From positions 2,757,501-2,821,500 of the forward strand of contig NZ_CP110644.1 in the NCBI RefSeq assembly GCF_026153515.1: a stretch of DNA of 64,000 nucleotides. Direction: 5' to 3'. The notes under the pieces were generated by a model that was not told the origin of the DNA, made no database searches, and worked only from the letters and a program-made list of their open reading frames with translations. The position numbers and the translations under genes were made by a program. Source of the stretch: Pseudomonas sp. KU26590. GTDB lineage: Bacteria > Pseudomonadota > Gammaproteobacteria > Pseudomonadales > Pseudomonadaceae. Positions 45,137-53,183 of this stretch are shown here, piece by piece. Each line of letters opens with the position of its first letter. The stretch's first letter is position 1.

Positions 45137-46407
45137 CCCATTTTGCCGTCGTGGCGCCGGCGTTCTACAGCCACTTTCAGGCGTTTCAGGCCCTGGCCGG
45201 GACGCTGATCGACCGGGGTCATCAGGTGACCTTTTTCCAGCAGGCCGATGCCCGGCGCTGGCTGACCGATCCGCGCATCGGCTTTCATGCCCTCGGTGCC
45301 CTCAGTCATCCGCCGGGCAGTCTTGAAGCGGCGCTGCGGCGTGCCGCCTGTTCGAATAATCCATTGCGCCTGCGCCGGGTGATCCGCGATATGTGCGACA
45401 CCACCCGCATGCTCTGCGCCGAGTTGCCCGCCGCGCTGGCAACTCGGCAGATCGAGGCCTTGCTGTGCGACCAGATGGAAGCGGCGGGCGGGATGGTCGC
45501 CGAAGGGCTGGGCGTGCCGTATGTCTCTGTGGCCTGCGCCTTGCCGGTCAACCGCGAGCCGCATCTGCCGCTGCCGGTGATGCCCTTTGCCTACGCCACC
45601 GATGAACGCAGTCAGCATATTTTCGAAGGCAGCCGCAAGGTTTACGACTGGCTGATGGGCCCGTTGAGCAAGGTGCTGCGTGATGCTTCACGGCGTCTGG
45701 CGATCGAGCCCCGCGACGGATTGCATGAATGCCTCTCGCCCTATGCGCAGATTAGTCAGACCATTCCCGGTTTCGATTTCCCCCGCCAGCATCCACCGGC
45801 TAATTTTCACGCGGTCGGTCCGCTGCGGGCGCCTCAAGCCGAACAACAGGGCGAATGGCCGATTGATCCCGCCCGGCCGTTCATCTTCGCCAGCCTCGGC
45901 ACGCTGCAGGGCAGTCGTTTTGACATGTTCAAGCGCATCGCCACGGCCAGCCGACAGATGGATGCGCAGTTGCTGATCGCCCATTGCGGTGGGCTTGATG
46001 CGCGGCAAGCGCAGCGGCTGATCAAGGCCGGCGCGACCTGGGTCACCGATTTCGCGCCCCAGCAATGGGCGCTGCATCACGCTGACACGCTGGTGACCCA
46101 CGGCGGCTTGAACACCGTGATGGACGCCATCGTGGCGCGCACGCCGATGCTGGTCATGCCCATCGCCTTCGATCAGCCTGGCGTGGCCTCCCGGGTCACC
46201 CACGCCGGCATTGGCCTGCAACTGCGGCGTGGCGCCGGGGCAGGGCAGATCCGCGAGCGACTCACGCAACTGCGCGGGCTGTCCGCTGAGCCCTTTGAGC
46301 GTCTGGCGACCGAGCTGGCGAACGCTGGCGGCACGTCCCGCGCCGCCGACATTGTCGAAGCCGTGGTGCGCACCGGTGAGCCCGTGCTGGCGGGGTTGGT
46401 GCCATGA
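45133..46407 (+). CDS. crtX: Zeaxanthin glucosyltransferase
   Basis: This 424-residue GT1 (UGT-type) enzyme resembles Pantoea CrtX in length and motifs: [22 protein letters not shown] at the acceptor side, [13 protein letters not shown] in the middle, and the donor-binding signature [27 protein letters not shown] near residue 320, with [14 protein letters not shown]. It adds glucose from UDP-glucose to the hydroxyls of zeaxanthin. Start ATG 45133 overlaps the idi stop (ATGA) and its own stop overlaps crtY, so translation is coupled. A more distant open start is within idi in another frame and is ignored. Confidence 0.9.
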   Translation: MTHFAVVAPAFYSHFQAFQALAGTLIDRGHQVTFFQQADARRWLTDPRIGFHALGALSHPPGSLEAALRRAACSNNPLRLRRVIRDMCDTTRMLCAELPAALATRQIEALLCDQMEAAGGMVAEGLGVPYVSVACALPVNREPHLPLPVMPFAYATDERSQHIFEGSRKVYDWLMGPLSKVLRDASRRLAIEPRDGLHECLSPYAQISQTIPGFDFPRQHPPANFHAVGPLRAPQAEQQGEWPIDPARPFIFASLGTLQGSRFDMFKRIATASRQMDAQLLIAHCGGLDARQAQRLIKAGATWVTDFAPQQWALHHADTLVTHGGLNTVMDAIVARTPMLVMPIAFDQPGVASRVTHAGIGLQLRRGAGAGQIRERLTQLRGLSAEPFERLATELANAGGTSRAADIVEAVVRTGEPVLAGLVP

Positions 46408-47594
46408 CCTATGACCTGATTCTTGCCGGCGGCGGGCTGGCCAACGGGCTGATCGCCTGGCGCCTCAAACAGTTGAGGCCTGAGCTGCGGGTGCTGTGCA
46501 TCGAAGAGCAGATACACCTCGGCGGCAACCACACCTGGTCCTACCACGAGGGCGACCTCAGCGCCGAGCAGCATCAATGGCTGCAGCCGTTGGTGGTGCA
46601 GCGCTGGGCGACCTATGACGTGCACTTCCCGCAACGTTCGCGACGGTTGAACAGTGGCTATGCCAGCATCACGTCGGAACGCTTTGCGCAGCTCATCGAG
46701 CCCGCCTTGGGCGATGCGCTGCTGACCGGCCGACGCATCACCGAACTCACGCCGAACGCCGTCGTGCTGGACAGCGGCGAGCGGCTTCAGGCCAGCGCGG
46801 TGATCGACGGCCGCGGCGTGCAGGCCACGGCGCACATGGTGTTGGGTCAGCAGGCGTTTCTGGGTCAGTTACTGCGCTTGAAGGCGCCCCATGGCCTGAC
46901 CGCGCCGATCATCATGGACGCCCGCGTTGCGCAGAGTGAGGGCTACCGTTTCGTCTACGTGCTGCCTTTTTCAGCGGACACCCTGCTGATCGAGGACACC
47001 CATTACGTCGACCGGCATTCGTTTTCCGCCGAGCAGCTTCGTCAGCACATTGCTGATTACGCCGCCGCCCATGGCTGGGAGATTGCCGAGTGCCTTCGCG
47101 AGGAGCAGGGCGTGTTGCCGATCACCCTGGCCGGGGATTTCGCCGGGTTCTGGCGTGAGGCGGCAGGGCAGCCACGTTCCGGTTTGCGGGCCGGGCTGTT
47201 TCATTGCACCACCGGCTATTCGCTGCCCCATGCCGTGCGGCTGGCGGAGTGGATTGCCACTCAACGCACGCTGGATGCCGGGTCGCTGGACGCTGGCATT
47301 CGCGCCATTGCGCAGGAAGCGTGGCAATCCCAGCGTTTCTATCGCCTGCTTAACCGCATGCTGTTTCTGGCCGGACGTCCGTCCAATCGCTGGCAGGTGA
47401 TGCAGCGTTTCTATGGTCTGTCCGAAGGCCTGATCAGCCGTTTCTATGCCGGCCGGAGCACCCTTGGCGACAAGCTTCGCGTGCTGACCGGCAAACCTCC
47501 CGTGCCGATCAACGAGGCGGTCAAAGCCGCTGTTCGTTACCTGCCAAAGCATTACCTGGCCAGGCACCCCCAGCCTAAGCACAACGAGAATTGA
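46404..47594 (+). CDS. crtY: Lycopene beta-cyclase
   Basis: This 396-residue flavoprotein has the dinucleotide motif YDLILAGGGLANGLIAWRL at the N-terminus, GGNHTWSYHEGD (about residue 40), VYVLPFSADTLLIEDTHYVD (about 185) and FHCTTGYSLPHAVRLAEW (about 270), in the order of Pantoea-type CrtY. It closes both ends of lycopene to beta-ionone rings, forming beta-carotene. ATG 46404 overlaps the crtX stop by four bases. The C-terminus is one base from the crtI start. Confidence 0.92.
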   Translation: MTYDLILAGGGLANGLIAWRLKQLRPELRVLCIEEQIHLGGNHTWSYHEGDLSAEQHQWLQPLVVQRWATYDVHFPQRSRRLNSGYASITSERFAQLIEPALGDALLTGRRITELTPNAVVLDSGERLQASAVIDGRGVQATAHMVLGQQAFLGQLLRLKAPHGLTAPIIMDARVAQSEGYRFVYVLPFSADTLLIEDTHYVDRHSFSAEQLRQHIADYAAAHGWEIAECLREEQGVLPITLAGDFAGFWREAAGQPRSGLRAGLFHCTTGYSLPHAVRLAEWIATQRTLDAGSLDAGIRAIAQEAWQSQRFYRLLNRMLFLAGRPSNRWQVMQRFYGLSEGLISRFYAGRSTLGDKLRVLTGKPPVPINEAVKAAVRYLPKHYLARHPQPKHNEN

Positions 47595-47595
47595 A

Positions 47596-49086
47596 ATGAC
47601 TCAAGCAAAAAGCGCAATTGTGATTGGCGCCGGCTTCGGCGGCCTGGCCCTGGCCATCCGGCTCCAGGCGGCGGGCGTGCAGACGACGCTGCTGGAAAAG
47701 CGCGACAAGCCTGGCGGCCGCGCCTATGTCTACGAAGACCAAGGCTTTACGTTCGACGCGGGGCCGACGGTGATCACCGACCCGACCGCCATCGAAGAGC
47801 TGTTCACCGCCGCCGGCAAATCCATCAAGGATTACGTCGAGTTGCTGCCGGTGTCGCCGTTCTATCGCCTGTGCTGGGAAGACGGGACCAAGTTCGACTA
47901 CGCCAATGATCAGCAGTCCCTGGACACCCAGATAGCGGCGATGAACCCCAAGGACGTCGCCGGTTATCAGCGTTTCCTGGCGTACTCCAAAGCGGTGTTT
48001 CAGGAGGGTTATCTGAAGCTCGGCGCCGTGCCGTTTCTGTCCTTCCGCGACATGGTTCAGGCCGGCCCGCAGTTGGCGAAGTTGCAGGCGTGGCGCAGCG
48101 TGTATTCGATGGTTTCGGAGTTCATCGAGGACGACAAACTGCGTCAGGCGTTTTCGTTCCACTCGCTGCTGGTCGGCGGCAATCCGTTTGCGACGTCCTC
48201 CATTTACACGCTGATTCACGCCCTCGAACGCCAATGGGGCGTGTGGTTTCCCAAGGGAGGCACCGGCGCGCTGGTGCAGGGCATGGTCAAACTGTTCGAA
48301 GACATCGGCGGGCGCTTCGAGCTGAACGCCGATGTCGCCAGCATTGAAACCAGCGCGCAGCGGGTGACTGGCGTGCGGCTCAAGGATGGCCGGCAGATCG
48401 ACGCCGACTGCGTGGCCTCCAACGCCGACGTCATGCACACCTACGCCGAGCTGCTTGGCGGCCATCCGCGCGGGGTCAAGGAAGGCGCACGGCTGAAGGG
48501 CAAGCGCTTCAGCAATTCGCTGTTCGTCATCCACTTCGGGCTCAAGCGCCCGCAGCCTCAGTTGCAGCACCACACGGTGTGCTTCGGGCCGCGCTACAAG
48601 GCGCTGATTCAGGAGATTTTCAAGGGCGCGGCGCTGGCCGAAGATTTCTCGCTGTACCTGCATGCTCCGTGCATCACTGACCCAAGCCTGGCGCCACCGG
48701 GCTGTTCCAGCCATTACGTGCTGTCGCCGGTGCCGCACCTAGGCAACGCCGACATCGACTGGGAAGTGGAAGGGCCGCGTTATCGCGATCGCATTTTCGA
48801 GTACCTGGAGAAGCACTACATGCCGGGCCTTCGCGAGGACCTGGTCACCAGCCGGATCTTCACGCCCCAGGACTTCAAAGGCGAACTCAACGCGCACCTC
48901 GGTTCGGCGTTTTCCCTTGAGCCGATCCTGCGCCAGAGCGCGTGGTTCCGCCCCCACAACCGCGACGCGAGCCTGAGCAATATGTATCTGGTCGGCGCAG
49001 GTACCCATCCGGGCGCCGGTGTGCCAGGCGTGATTGGCTCGGCCAAAGCCACGGCCGGGCTGATGCTGGAGGACCTGCACGCATGA
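47596..49086 (+). CDS. crtI: Phytoene desaturase
   Basis: This 496-residue FAD enzyme has the N-terminal dinucleotide fold IVIGAGFGGLALAIRL followed by EKRDKPGGRAYVYEDQGFTFDAGPTVI, the segment WGVWFPKGGTGALVQGMVKL near residue 215, and the C-terminal CrtI signature MYLVGAGTHPGAGVPGVIGSAKATAGLML. It carries out four desaturations from phytoene to lycopene at the membrane. Length is that of Pantoea CrtI (492). It starts one base after the crtY stop and overlaps crtB by four bases. Confidence 0.94.
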   Translation: MTQAKSAIVIGAGFGGLALAIRLQAAGVQTTLLEKRDKPGGRAYVYEDQGFTFDAGPTVITDPTAIEELFTAAGKSIKDYVELLPVSPFYRLCWEDGTKFDYANDQQSLDTQIAAMNPKDVAGYQRFLAYSKAVFQEGYLKLGAVPFLSFRDMVQAGPQLAKLQAWRSVYSMVSEFIEDDKLRQAFSFHSLLVGGNPFATSSIYTLIHALERQWGVWFPKGGTGALVQGMVKLFEDIGGRFELNADVASIETSAQRVTGVRLKDGRQIDADCVASNADVMHTYAELLGGHPRGVKEGARLKGKRFSNSLFVIHFGLKRPQPQLQHHTVCFGPRYKALIQEIFKGAALAEDFSLYLHAPCITDPSLAPPGCSSHYVLSPVPHLGNADIDWEVEGPRYRDRIFEYLEKHYMPGLREDLVTSRIFTPQDFKGELNAHLGSAFSLEPILRQSAWFRPHNRDASLSNMYLVGAGTHPGAGVPGVIGSAKATAGLMLEDLHA

Positions 49087-50072
49087 GCGTCGCCGATCAG
49101 GCGCTGCTCGACCACGCCACCCAGAGCATCGAAGTCGGCTCGAAGAGCTTCGCCGCCGCGTCACGCCTGTTTGACCCGGTCACCCGGCGTAGTGCGGTGA
49201 TGCTCTACGCCTGGTGCCGCCATTGCGACGACGTCATTGACGGTCAGGAAGCGGGGCACTCGGCGTCGGTCGTCAGTCAGCAGGAAGTCGCCGAGCGGCT
49301 GCAACGGCTGATCGCCCAGACCCACGCCGTGTATGCCGGCACGCCGACCCACAGTCCGGCGTTCGAGGCGTTCAGGGAGGTTGTCCTGCGCCATGGCATC
49401 GAGCAACGTTACGCCTTGCAGCACCTGGATGGCTTCGCGATGGACGTCAGCCAGCGCGAATACCTGCGTGTCGAGGACACGCTGGAGTACTGCTATCACG
49501 TGGCTGGCGTGGTCGGCTTGATGATGGCGCAGATCATGGGCGTCAGTGACGAAGCGACGCTAGACCGGGCCTGCGATCTGGGCCTTGCGTTTCAGCTCAC
49601 CAACATCGCGCGGGACATCGTCGAAGACGCCTCGGTGGGCCGTTGTTATCTGCCGGGGGATTGGCTGGATGAGTTGGGCATTCCCCATGATCGCCTTGCA
49701 GCCCCGGAGTTTCGCCCGGCAGTGGCGGTGCTGGCGAAGCGCTTGGTGGACATGGCCGAGCCGTACTACGAAAGTGCCAACGCCGGCCTGACCGCGCTGC
49801 CGTGGCGCTCAGCCTGGGCGGTGGCGACGGCGGGGTGTGTCTATCGTGAGATCGGCGTGAAGGTCAGGCAACGCGGCGCGCGGGCGTGGGATACGCGGGT
49901 CTCGACCAGCAAACTGGACAAGCTGCGACTGGTGTTGGTGGGGGCGTGGAAGGCTAGCGCGTCTCGAGGTCGGCAGTGGCCGGCGCGACCGACGAGCCTT
50001 TGGCAACGTCCGGGTCGGATTTGTGCAACGGGCCGTCATGCAAGCGCCGGAGCTGGGCGCGTAACCGAGTGA
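49083..50072 (+). CDS. crtB: Phytoene synthase
   Basis: This 329-residue enzyme has the head-to-head synthase motifs YAWCRHCDDVIDGQ (first Asp-rich, about residue 43) and FQLTNIARDIVEDA (second, about 175), plus RCYLPGDWL. It joins two GGPP to phytoene. Its C-terminal RPTSLWQRPG matches the RPxxLWQRP end of Pantoea CrtB, after which there is an extra tail of about 17 residues. The tail is encoded opposite the last 119 bases of crtZ. The ATG at 49083 overlaps the crtI stop. Last gene of the plus-strand operon. Confidence 0.93.
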   Translation: MSVADQALLDHATQSIEVGSKSFAAASRLFDPVTRRSAVMLYAWCRHCDDVIDGQEAGHSASVVSQQEVAERLQRLIAQTHAVYAGTPTHSPAFEAFREVVLRHGIEQRYALQHLDGFAMDVSQREYLRVEDTLEYCYHVAGVVGLMMAQIMGVSDEATLDRACDLGLAFQLTNIARDIVEDASVGRCYLPGDWLDELGIPHDRLAAPEFRPAVAVLAKRLVDMAEPYYESANAGLTALPWRSAWAVATAGCVYREIGVKVRQRGARAWDTRVSTSKLDKLRLVLVGAWKASASRGRQWPARPTSLWQRPGRICATGRHASAGAGRVTE

Positions 50073-50499
50073 CGCTCGGCGCGTAGAGAAAGCCGAACGA
50101 CACGCAACGCTCTTTGCCCGACACCGCGTGGTGCATCAGATGCGCCTGATACAGGCGCTTGAGGTAGCCATTGCGCGGCACGTATTTGAACGGCCAGCGC
50201 TTGTGCACCAAGCCGTCGTGGGCAATGAAATACAGGAAGCCGTAAGCGGTCATGCCCGCACCGATCCACTCCAGCGGATGCGCGCCTGCAGTGCCCAGCG
50301 CGATCAGCACGATGGCGAACCCGGCGAACACCACGGCATAGAGATCGTTCTTCTCGAACCAGCCGGTTCTCGGCTCATGGTGCGACTTATGCCAGCCCCA
50401 GCCCCAACCGTGCATGATGTACTTGTGCGCAAACACGGCAAAGCCTTCCATGCCGATCACGGTTGCGAAAAAGACGAGGGCATTGATCATCGGGTTCAT
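49954..50499 (-). CDS. crtZ: Beta-carotene hydroxylase
   Basis: This 181-residue di-iron membrane hydroxylase has all histidine boxes: HKYIMHGWGWGWHKSHH (about residues 25-41), HDGLVH (about 105) and LYQAHLMHHAV (about 130), with four hydrophobic helices. It converts beta-carotene to zeaxanthin. ATG 50499 is chosen as the first Met of the membrane protein (MNPMINALVFF); ATG 50490 is an alternative, and no strong ribosome site is visible. It converges with crtB and their ends overlap by 119 bp. Its upstream region carries two REPINs, with no copy of the crtE-idi promoter element. Confidence 0.92.
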   Translation of the reverse strand: MNPMINALVFFATVIGMEGFAVFAHKYIMHGWGWGWHKSHHEPRTGWFEKNDLYAVVFAGFAIVLIALGTAGAHPLEWIGAGMTAYGFLYFIAHDGLVHKRWPFKYVPRNGYLKRLYQAHLMHHAVSGKERCVSFGFLYAPSVTRLRAQLRRLHDGPLHKSDPDVAKGSSVAPATADLETR

Positions 50500-50648
50500 C
50501 CGCGCAAGAGTCTCAACGTCAGACCGTAAAAAGGCCGACGGTGTTCGGTGCGTGATTGTCGCATGCCGTTGGCCGGAGGCGGAGGTCGGTTTGTCGGTTG
50601 CTGATTTGCGGTGTGAAGGTTCTGATTGTTGTGGCGTAGCCCCTGACG

Positions 50649-50856
50649 CTTTCCCGGCTGAAGCCGGTCCCACTCTGAGTACGCGGTGCACAGTGGGACT
50701 GCATTGTGTCAGTAGGACCGGCTTTAGCCGGGAAGAGGCCGGTGTGAACACCCTCATTTTTGTGGCGTGACGCCTGATGCTTTCCCGGCTGAAGCCGGTC
50801 CTACGGGTCGAGCGCTTTGCTTTTCGTGGGACCCGCTTCAGCCGGGAAGGGGCCGG
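50649..50856 (+). repeat. Two REPINs upstream of crtZ
   Basis: Arms at 50650-50673, 50712-50735, 50780-50803 and 50826-50849 form two elements. The first has the loop gagtacgcggtgcac, fixing its orientation as that of array 1, and the caccctcattt flank. With the 5' part of the gap they fill the 452 bp between crtZ and the next gene; no other gene is seen there. Confidence 0.85.
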
Positions 50857-50951
50857 TTCAAACGCCAACAGTTTTTCCGAGTGCCGTAGACGCACTGCGC
50901 TGAGCAACTGTATCTTCGCGCGCTTTAATTTGTGTCGTTCAAGGATGATCA

Positions 50952-51767
50952 ATGTTGCCTGCTCTGCCTTTGTCCCGCCTGTCATTGCTTCGCCCCATCT
51001 CCCCCTGGCTGCGCTTGACCGCTATCGCCGGCATGGCCTGTGCCCTGATGGCCTGTCAGTCCCGTCAGGTGGCGTCTCCTGCCGCTGCCCCAGCCGTCCC
51101 GAGCCCGGAAGAAACCAAGAAGCAGCAATTCCACACCTTCGTCACGCGTTTCCAGTCCATTCTCGGAAACAGAGCGCTTGAGGCCAACAGCAAAGGCCTG
51201 ACGGGTGAGGTCCGCCTGCTCATCAAGATCAATCGCAACAATGAGGTATTCAGTTGCGAAACCCAGGCCACCGGCCTTGCCACGGCAAATGCACCGGTGG
51301 CCGAGCTTTCAAAAAAGGTGTGCTGGAGCTCAGTGTTCCCGATCGTACCCGGGGACCGGTTGAACAAGGACGGCAACGTGGAAGTCGTCGCCCCTTTGAT
51401 CTACCTGCCGATGAACGACATCTTGCGCTTGTCCATGCAGCCCCGTTATCAGCAATACGCGCAGGGCCGGTATTTCGCCGAGCGGACACTGATGAAATCA
51501 CCGCCCGGCAGCATCGGCGTGGTCACCTTCGAATATCTGGCGAACAAGCAGGGCAAGGTTCAGGAATGCGTCGTCAACCTCGAACGCCACCGCGAACGCC
51601 CGGATGCATTCAAATACGACAACGTCCTGCAAAGCCGTCTGACCGAGCAATGCAAGCACCTCGACATTGGCGAGATGCCCGGGTTTTCGGTGGATGAAAC
51701 CGGCGTGGCCCGAGGCACGGTGTCTTTCGACTACACCCCGTGGATGGCCGGGCCACGCGGGCGCTGA
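50952..51767 (+). CDS. Exported lipoprotein-like hypothetical protein
   Basis: This 271-residue protein begins with a long basic n-region, a hydrophobic core and the lipobox-like ALMAC (about residue 36), followed by a Ser/Ala/Pro-rich linker. The mature part has four cysteines (FSCETQ, KVCWSS, QECVV, EQCKH), which could form two disulfides. An AAGGAT site precedes the ATG. I recognise no family. It lies between crtZ and a small soluble protein gene on the plus strand and seems unrelated to carotenoid synthesis. Confidence 0.7.
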   Translation: MLPALPLSRLSLLRPISPWLRLTAIAGMACALMACQSRQVASPAAAPAVPSPEETKKQQFHTFVTRFQSILGNRALEANSKGLTGEVRLLIKINRNNEVFSCETQATGLATANAPVAELSKKVCWSSVFPIVPGDRLNKDGNVEVVAPLIYLPMNDILRLSMQPRYQQYAQGRYFAERTLMKSPPGSIGVVTFEYLANKQGKVQECVVNLERHRERPDAFKYDNVLQSRLTEQCKHLDIGEMPGFSVDETGVARGTVSFDYTPWMAGPRGR

Positions 51768-51870
51768 AAACTGTGTTGATCATGGCGCTGAGCACCGCGG
51801 GTCATAACCGAGTGAACTGTGCCGGCCTCCTGCGGCCTCAGACATACAACCGCTAAAGGAGGCCAAGGCC

Positions 51871-52119
51871 ATGAACAACGACGAATTCAATCAATACGAC
51901 GCAGAACGCTTCCACGGTCAGGTTGCCGAGCAACTGGGCATCAGCGTGGAAGAGCTGAAAACCTGGATGATCAACGACATCGAGCGAGTCACCGAGGGCG
52001 GCGAGGAAGTGGGGCACATGGTGGTGTTCCGTGAGTCCACGCCGGATGAGGTGCTCGACAAGCTCAAGAACCCGCAGAGTCGTTTTACGGCGATGACGGG
52101 TGTGATTGAGACTGACTAA
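51871..52119 (+). CDS. Small acidic protein, 82 residues, hypothetical
   Basis: A strong AAAGGAGG ribosome site lies before the ATG. The protein is acidic and soluble, with a helical segment FHGQVAEQLGISVEELKTWMINDIERVTEG and an ending VFRESTPDEVLDKLKNPQSRF that suggests a compact helical domain. No known motif is present. An inverted repeat (gcccgcc / ggcgggc, 52129-52154) lies just downstream and may mark the transcript end, although a T run is missing. Confidence 0.7.
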   Translation: MNNDEFNQYDAERFHGQVAEQLGISVEELKTWMINDIERVTEGGEEVGHMVVFRESTPDEVLDKLKNPQSRFTAMTGVIETD

Positions 52120-52295
52120 GGTCCAGGCGCCCGCCATTACTTTCACCGGCGGGCCAAGCTATCTTTCAGGTCCGATGAAGCCAAGTCGTGGTGTCCACTT
52201 CAATGTCAGTGGGCATCGTGCCTTGGTTTTTTCAATAGGGTAGGCCCCGCAGCCGCTTCTCGCGCCGTCCCAGCGCGGAGCGCGGAGCGCTGATC

Positions 52296-53057
52296 CTAGG
52301 TCAGATTTAAGCCGCCGTCTGACAGCAATATCTCACCGGTCAAGTAGTCCGAATCAACCAGCATCAGGACAGCGTTTGCAATGTCCTCCGGGCTGGCTGC
52401 CCTGCGCATTGGAGCGCGATCTCGCCACAATTCTTGGGCACCCGTCCACTCTGCGGTCAGAGGCGTGTCGACCAAGCCAGGCGCCACAGCATTTACGCGA
52501 ATGTCTGGCCCAAGTGACACCGCCAGCAGGCGTGTCATGTGATTGAGCGCAGCTTTGCTCACCGCGTAGGGAATGGATGCGCCCTTGGGCCGGACACCCG
52601 CATGCGAACTGATGTTTACGACGCTACCTGCTCGACGGTAACGGGCGGCATCGCGTAATGCCGATTCGGCCAATGCGACAAGATGGAACGGCGCCACCAC
52701 ATTGATTTCGTTCAGTTCGTGCCACACCGCCGAAGTGGCCGAGGCAAGATCGCTGTGCGGAATGACTCTGCTGATGCCCGCGTTATTGACCAATACGTCG
52801 AGCTGACCCCACACGGCGATCGCCTCGTTAACCAGTCTGACCCTGTCAGCTTCGACAGTAAGATCAGCTTGCACGTAGATAGCCTGTTTCATTTCGGCAG
52901 CCATAGCGCGACCCGTGTCCGCGGAGTTTCGCGAGTGGAGGACCACCGCATAACCCGCCCGGCTCAGTGTTCGTGCAATGGCTGCGCCGATACCGGAAGT
53001 GGATCCTGTAACCAACGCGACGCGTAGTGCGTTATCGATGGGCGGATTGGGTTTCAT
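52296..53057 (-). CDS. Short-chain dehydrogenase/reductase
   Basis: This 253-residue classical SDR has the cofactor motif [11 protein letters not shown] (about residue 16), NNAGIS (about 93), the active-site Ser in VVNISSHAG (about 145), [10 protein letters not shown] (Tyr/Lys, about 160) and [17 protein letters not shown] at the end of beta-2 suggests NADP preference. The ATG at 53057 follows a GAGAT site. The region around this gene is somewhat AT-richer than its flanks and codon choice is less biased, so it may be a later arrival. Substrate unknown; it stands alone next to gcd. Confidence 0.88.
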   Translation of the reverse strand: MKPNPPIDNALRVALVTGSTSGIGAAIARTLSRAGYAVVLHSRNSADTGRAMAAEMKQAIYVQADLTVEADRVRLVNEAIAVWGQLDVLVNNAGISRVIPHSDLASATSAVWHELNEINVVAPFHLVALAESALRDAARYRRAGSVVNISSHAGVRPKGASIPYAVSKAALNHMTRLLAVSLGPDIRVNAVAPGLVDTPLTAEWTGAQELWRDRAPMRRAASPEDIANAVLMLVDSDYLTGEILLSDGGLNLT

Positions 53058-53130
53058 ATTGAGATCTCGAATGGGTTGCTAAAGAATTACCACTCACACA
53101 TTCGTCGTGCCAGCGTGACAAAAAACGAGC

Positions 53131-53160
53131 AAAAAAAAGAGCCCGATCACTCGGGCTCTT
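53131..53160 (-). terminator. Intrinsic terminator after gcd
   Basis: A 10-bp perfect stem (aagagcccga / tcgggctctt) with a 4-nt loop is followed, in the minus direction, by a run of eight T residues (A8 on the plus strand at 53131-53138). Confidence 0.9.
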
Positions 53161-53183
53161 TTCACTTGCCGCTCAGGCGTCGA

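Noticed and set aside
49083..50072. Frameshift at the crtB end giving a false overlap with crtZ
   Set aside because: The CrtB frame aligns with the known enterobacterial C-terminus (RPxxLWQRP) well inside the overlap, so no frameshift is needed; only a short tail is extra.
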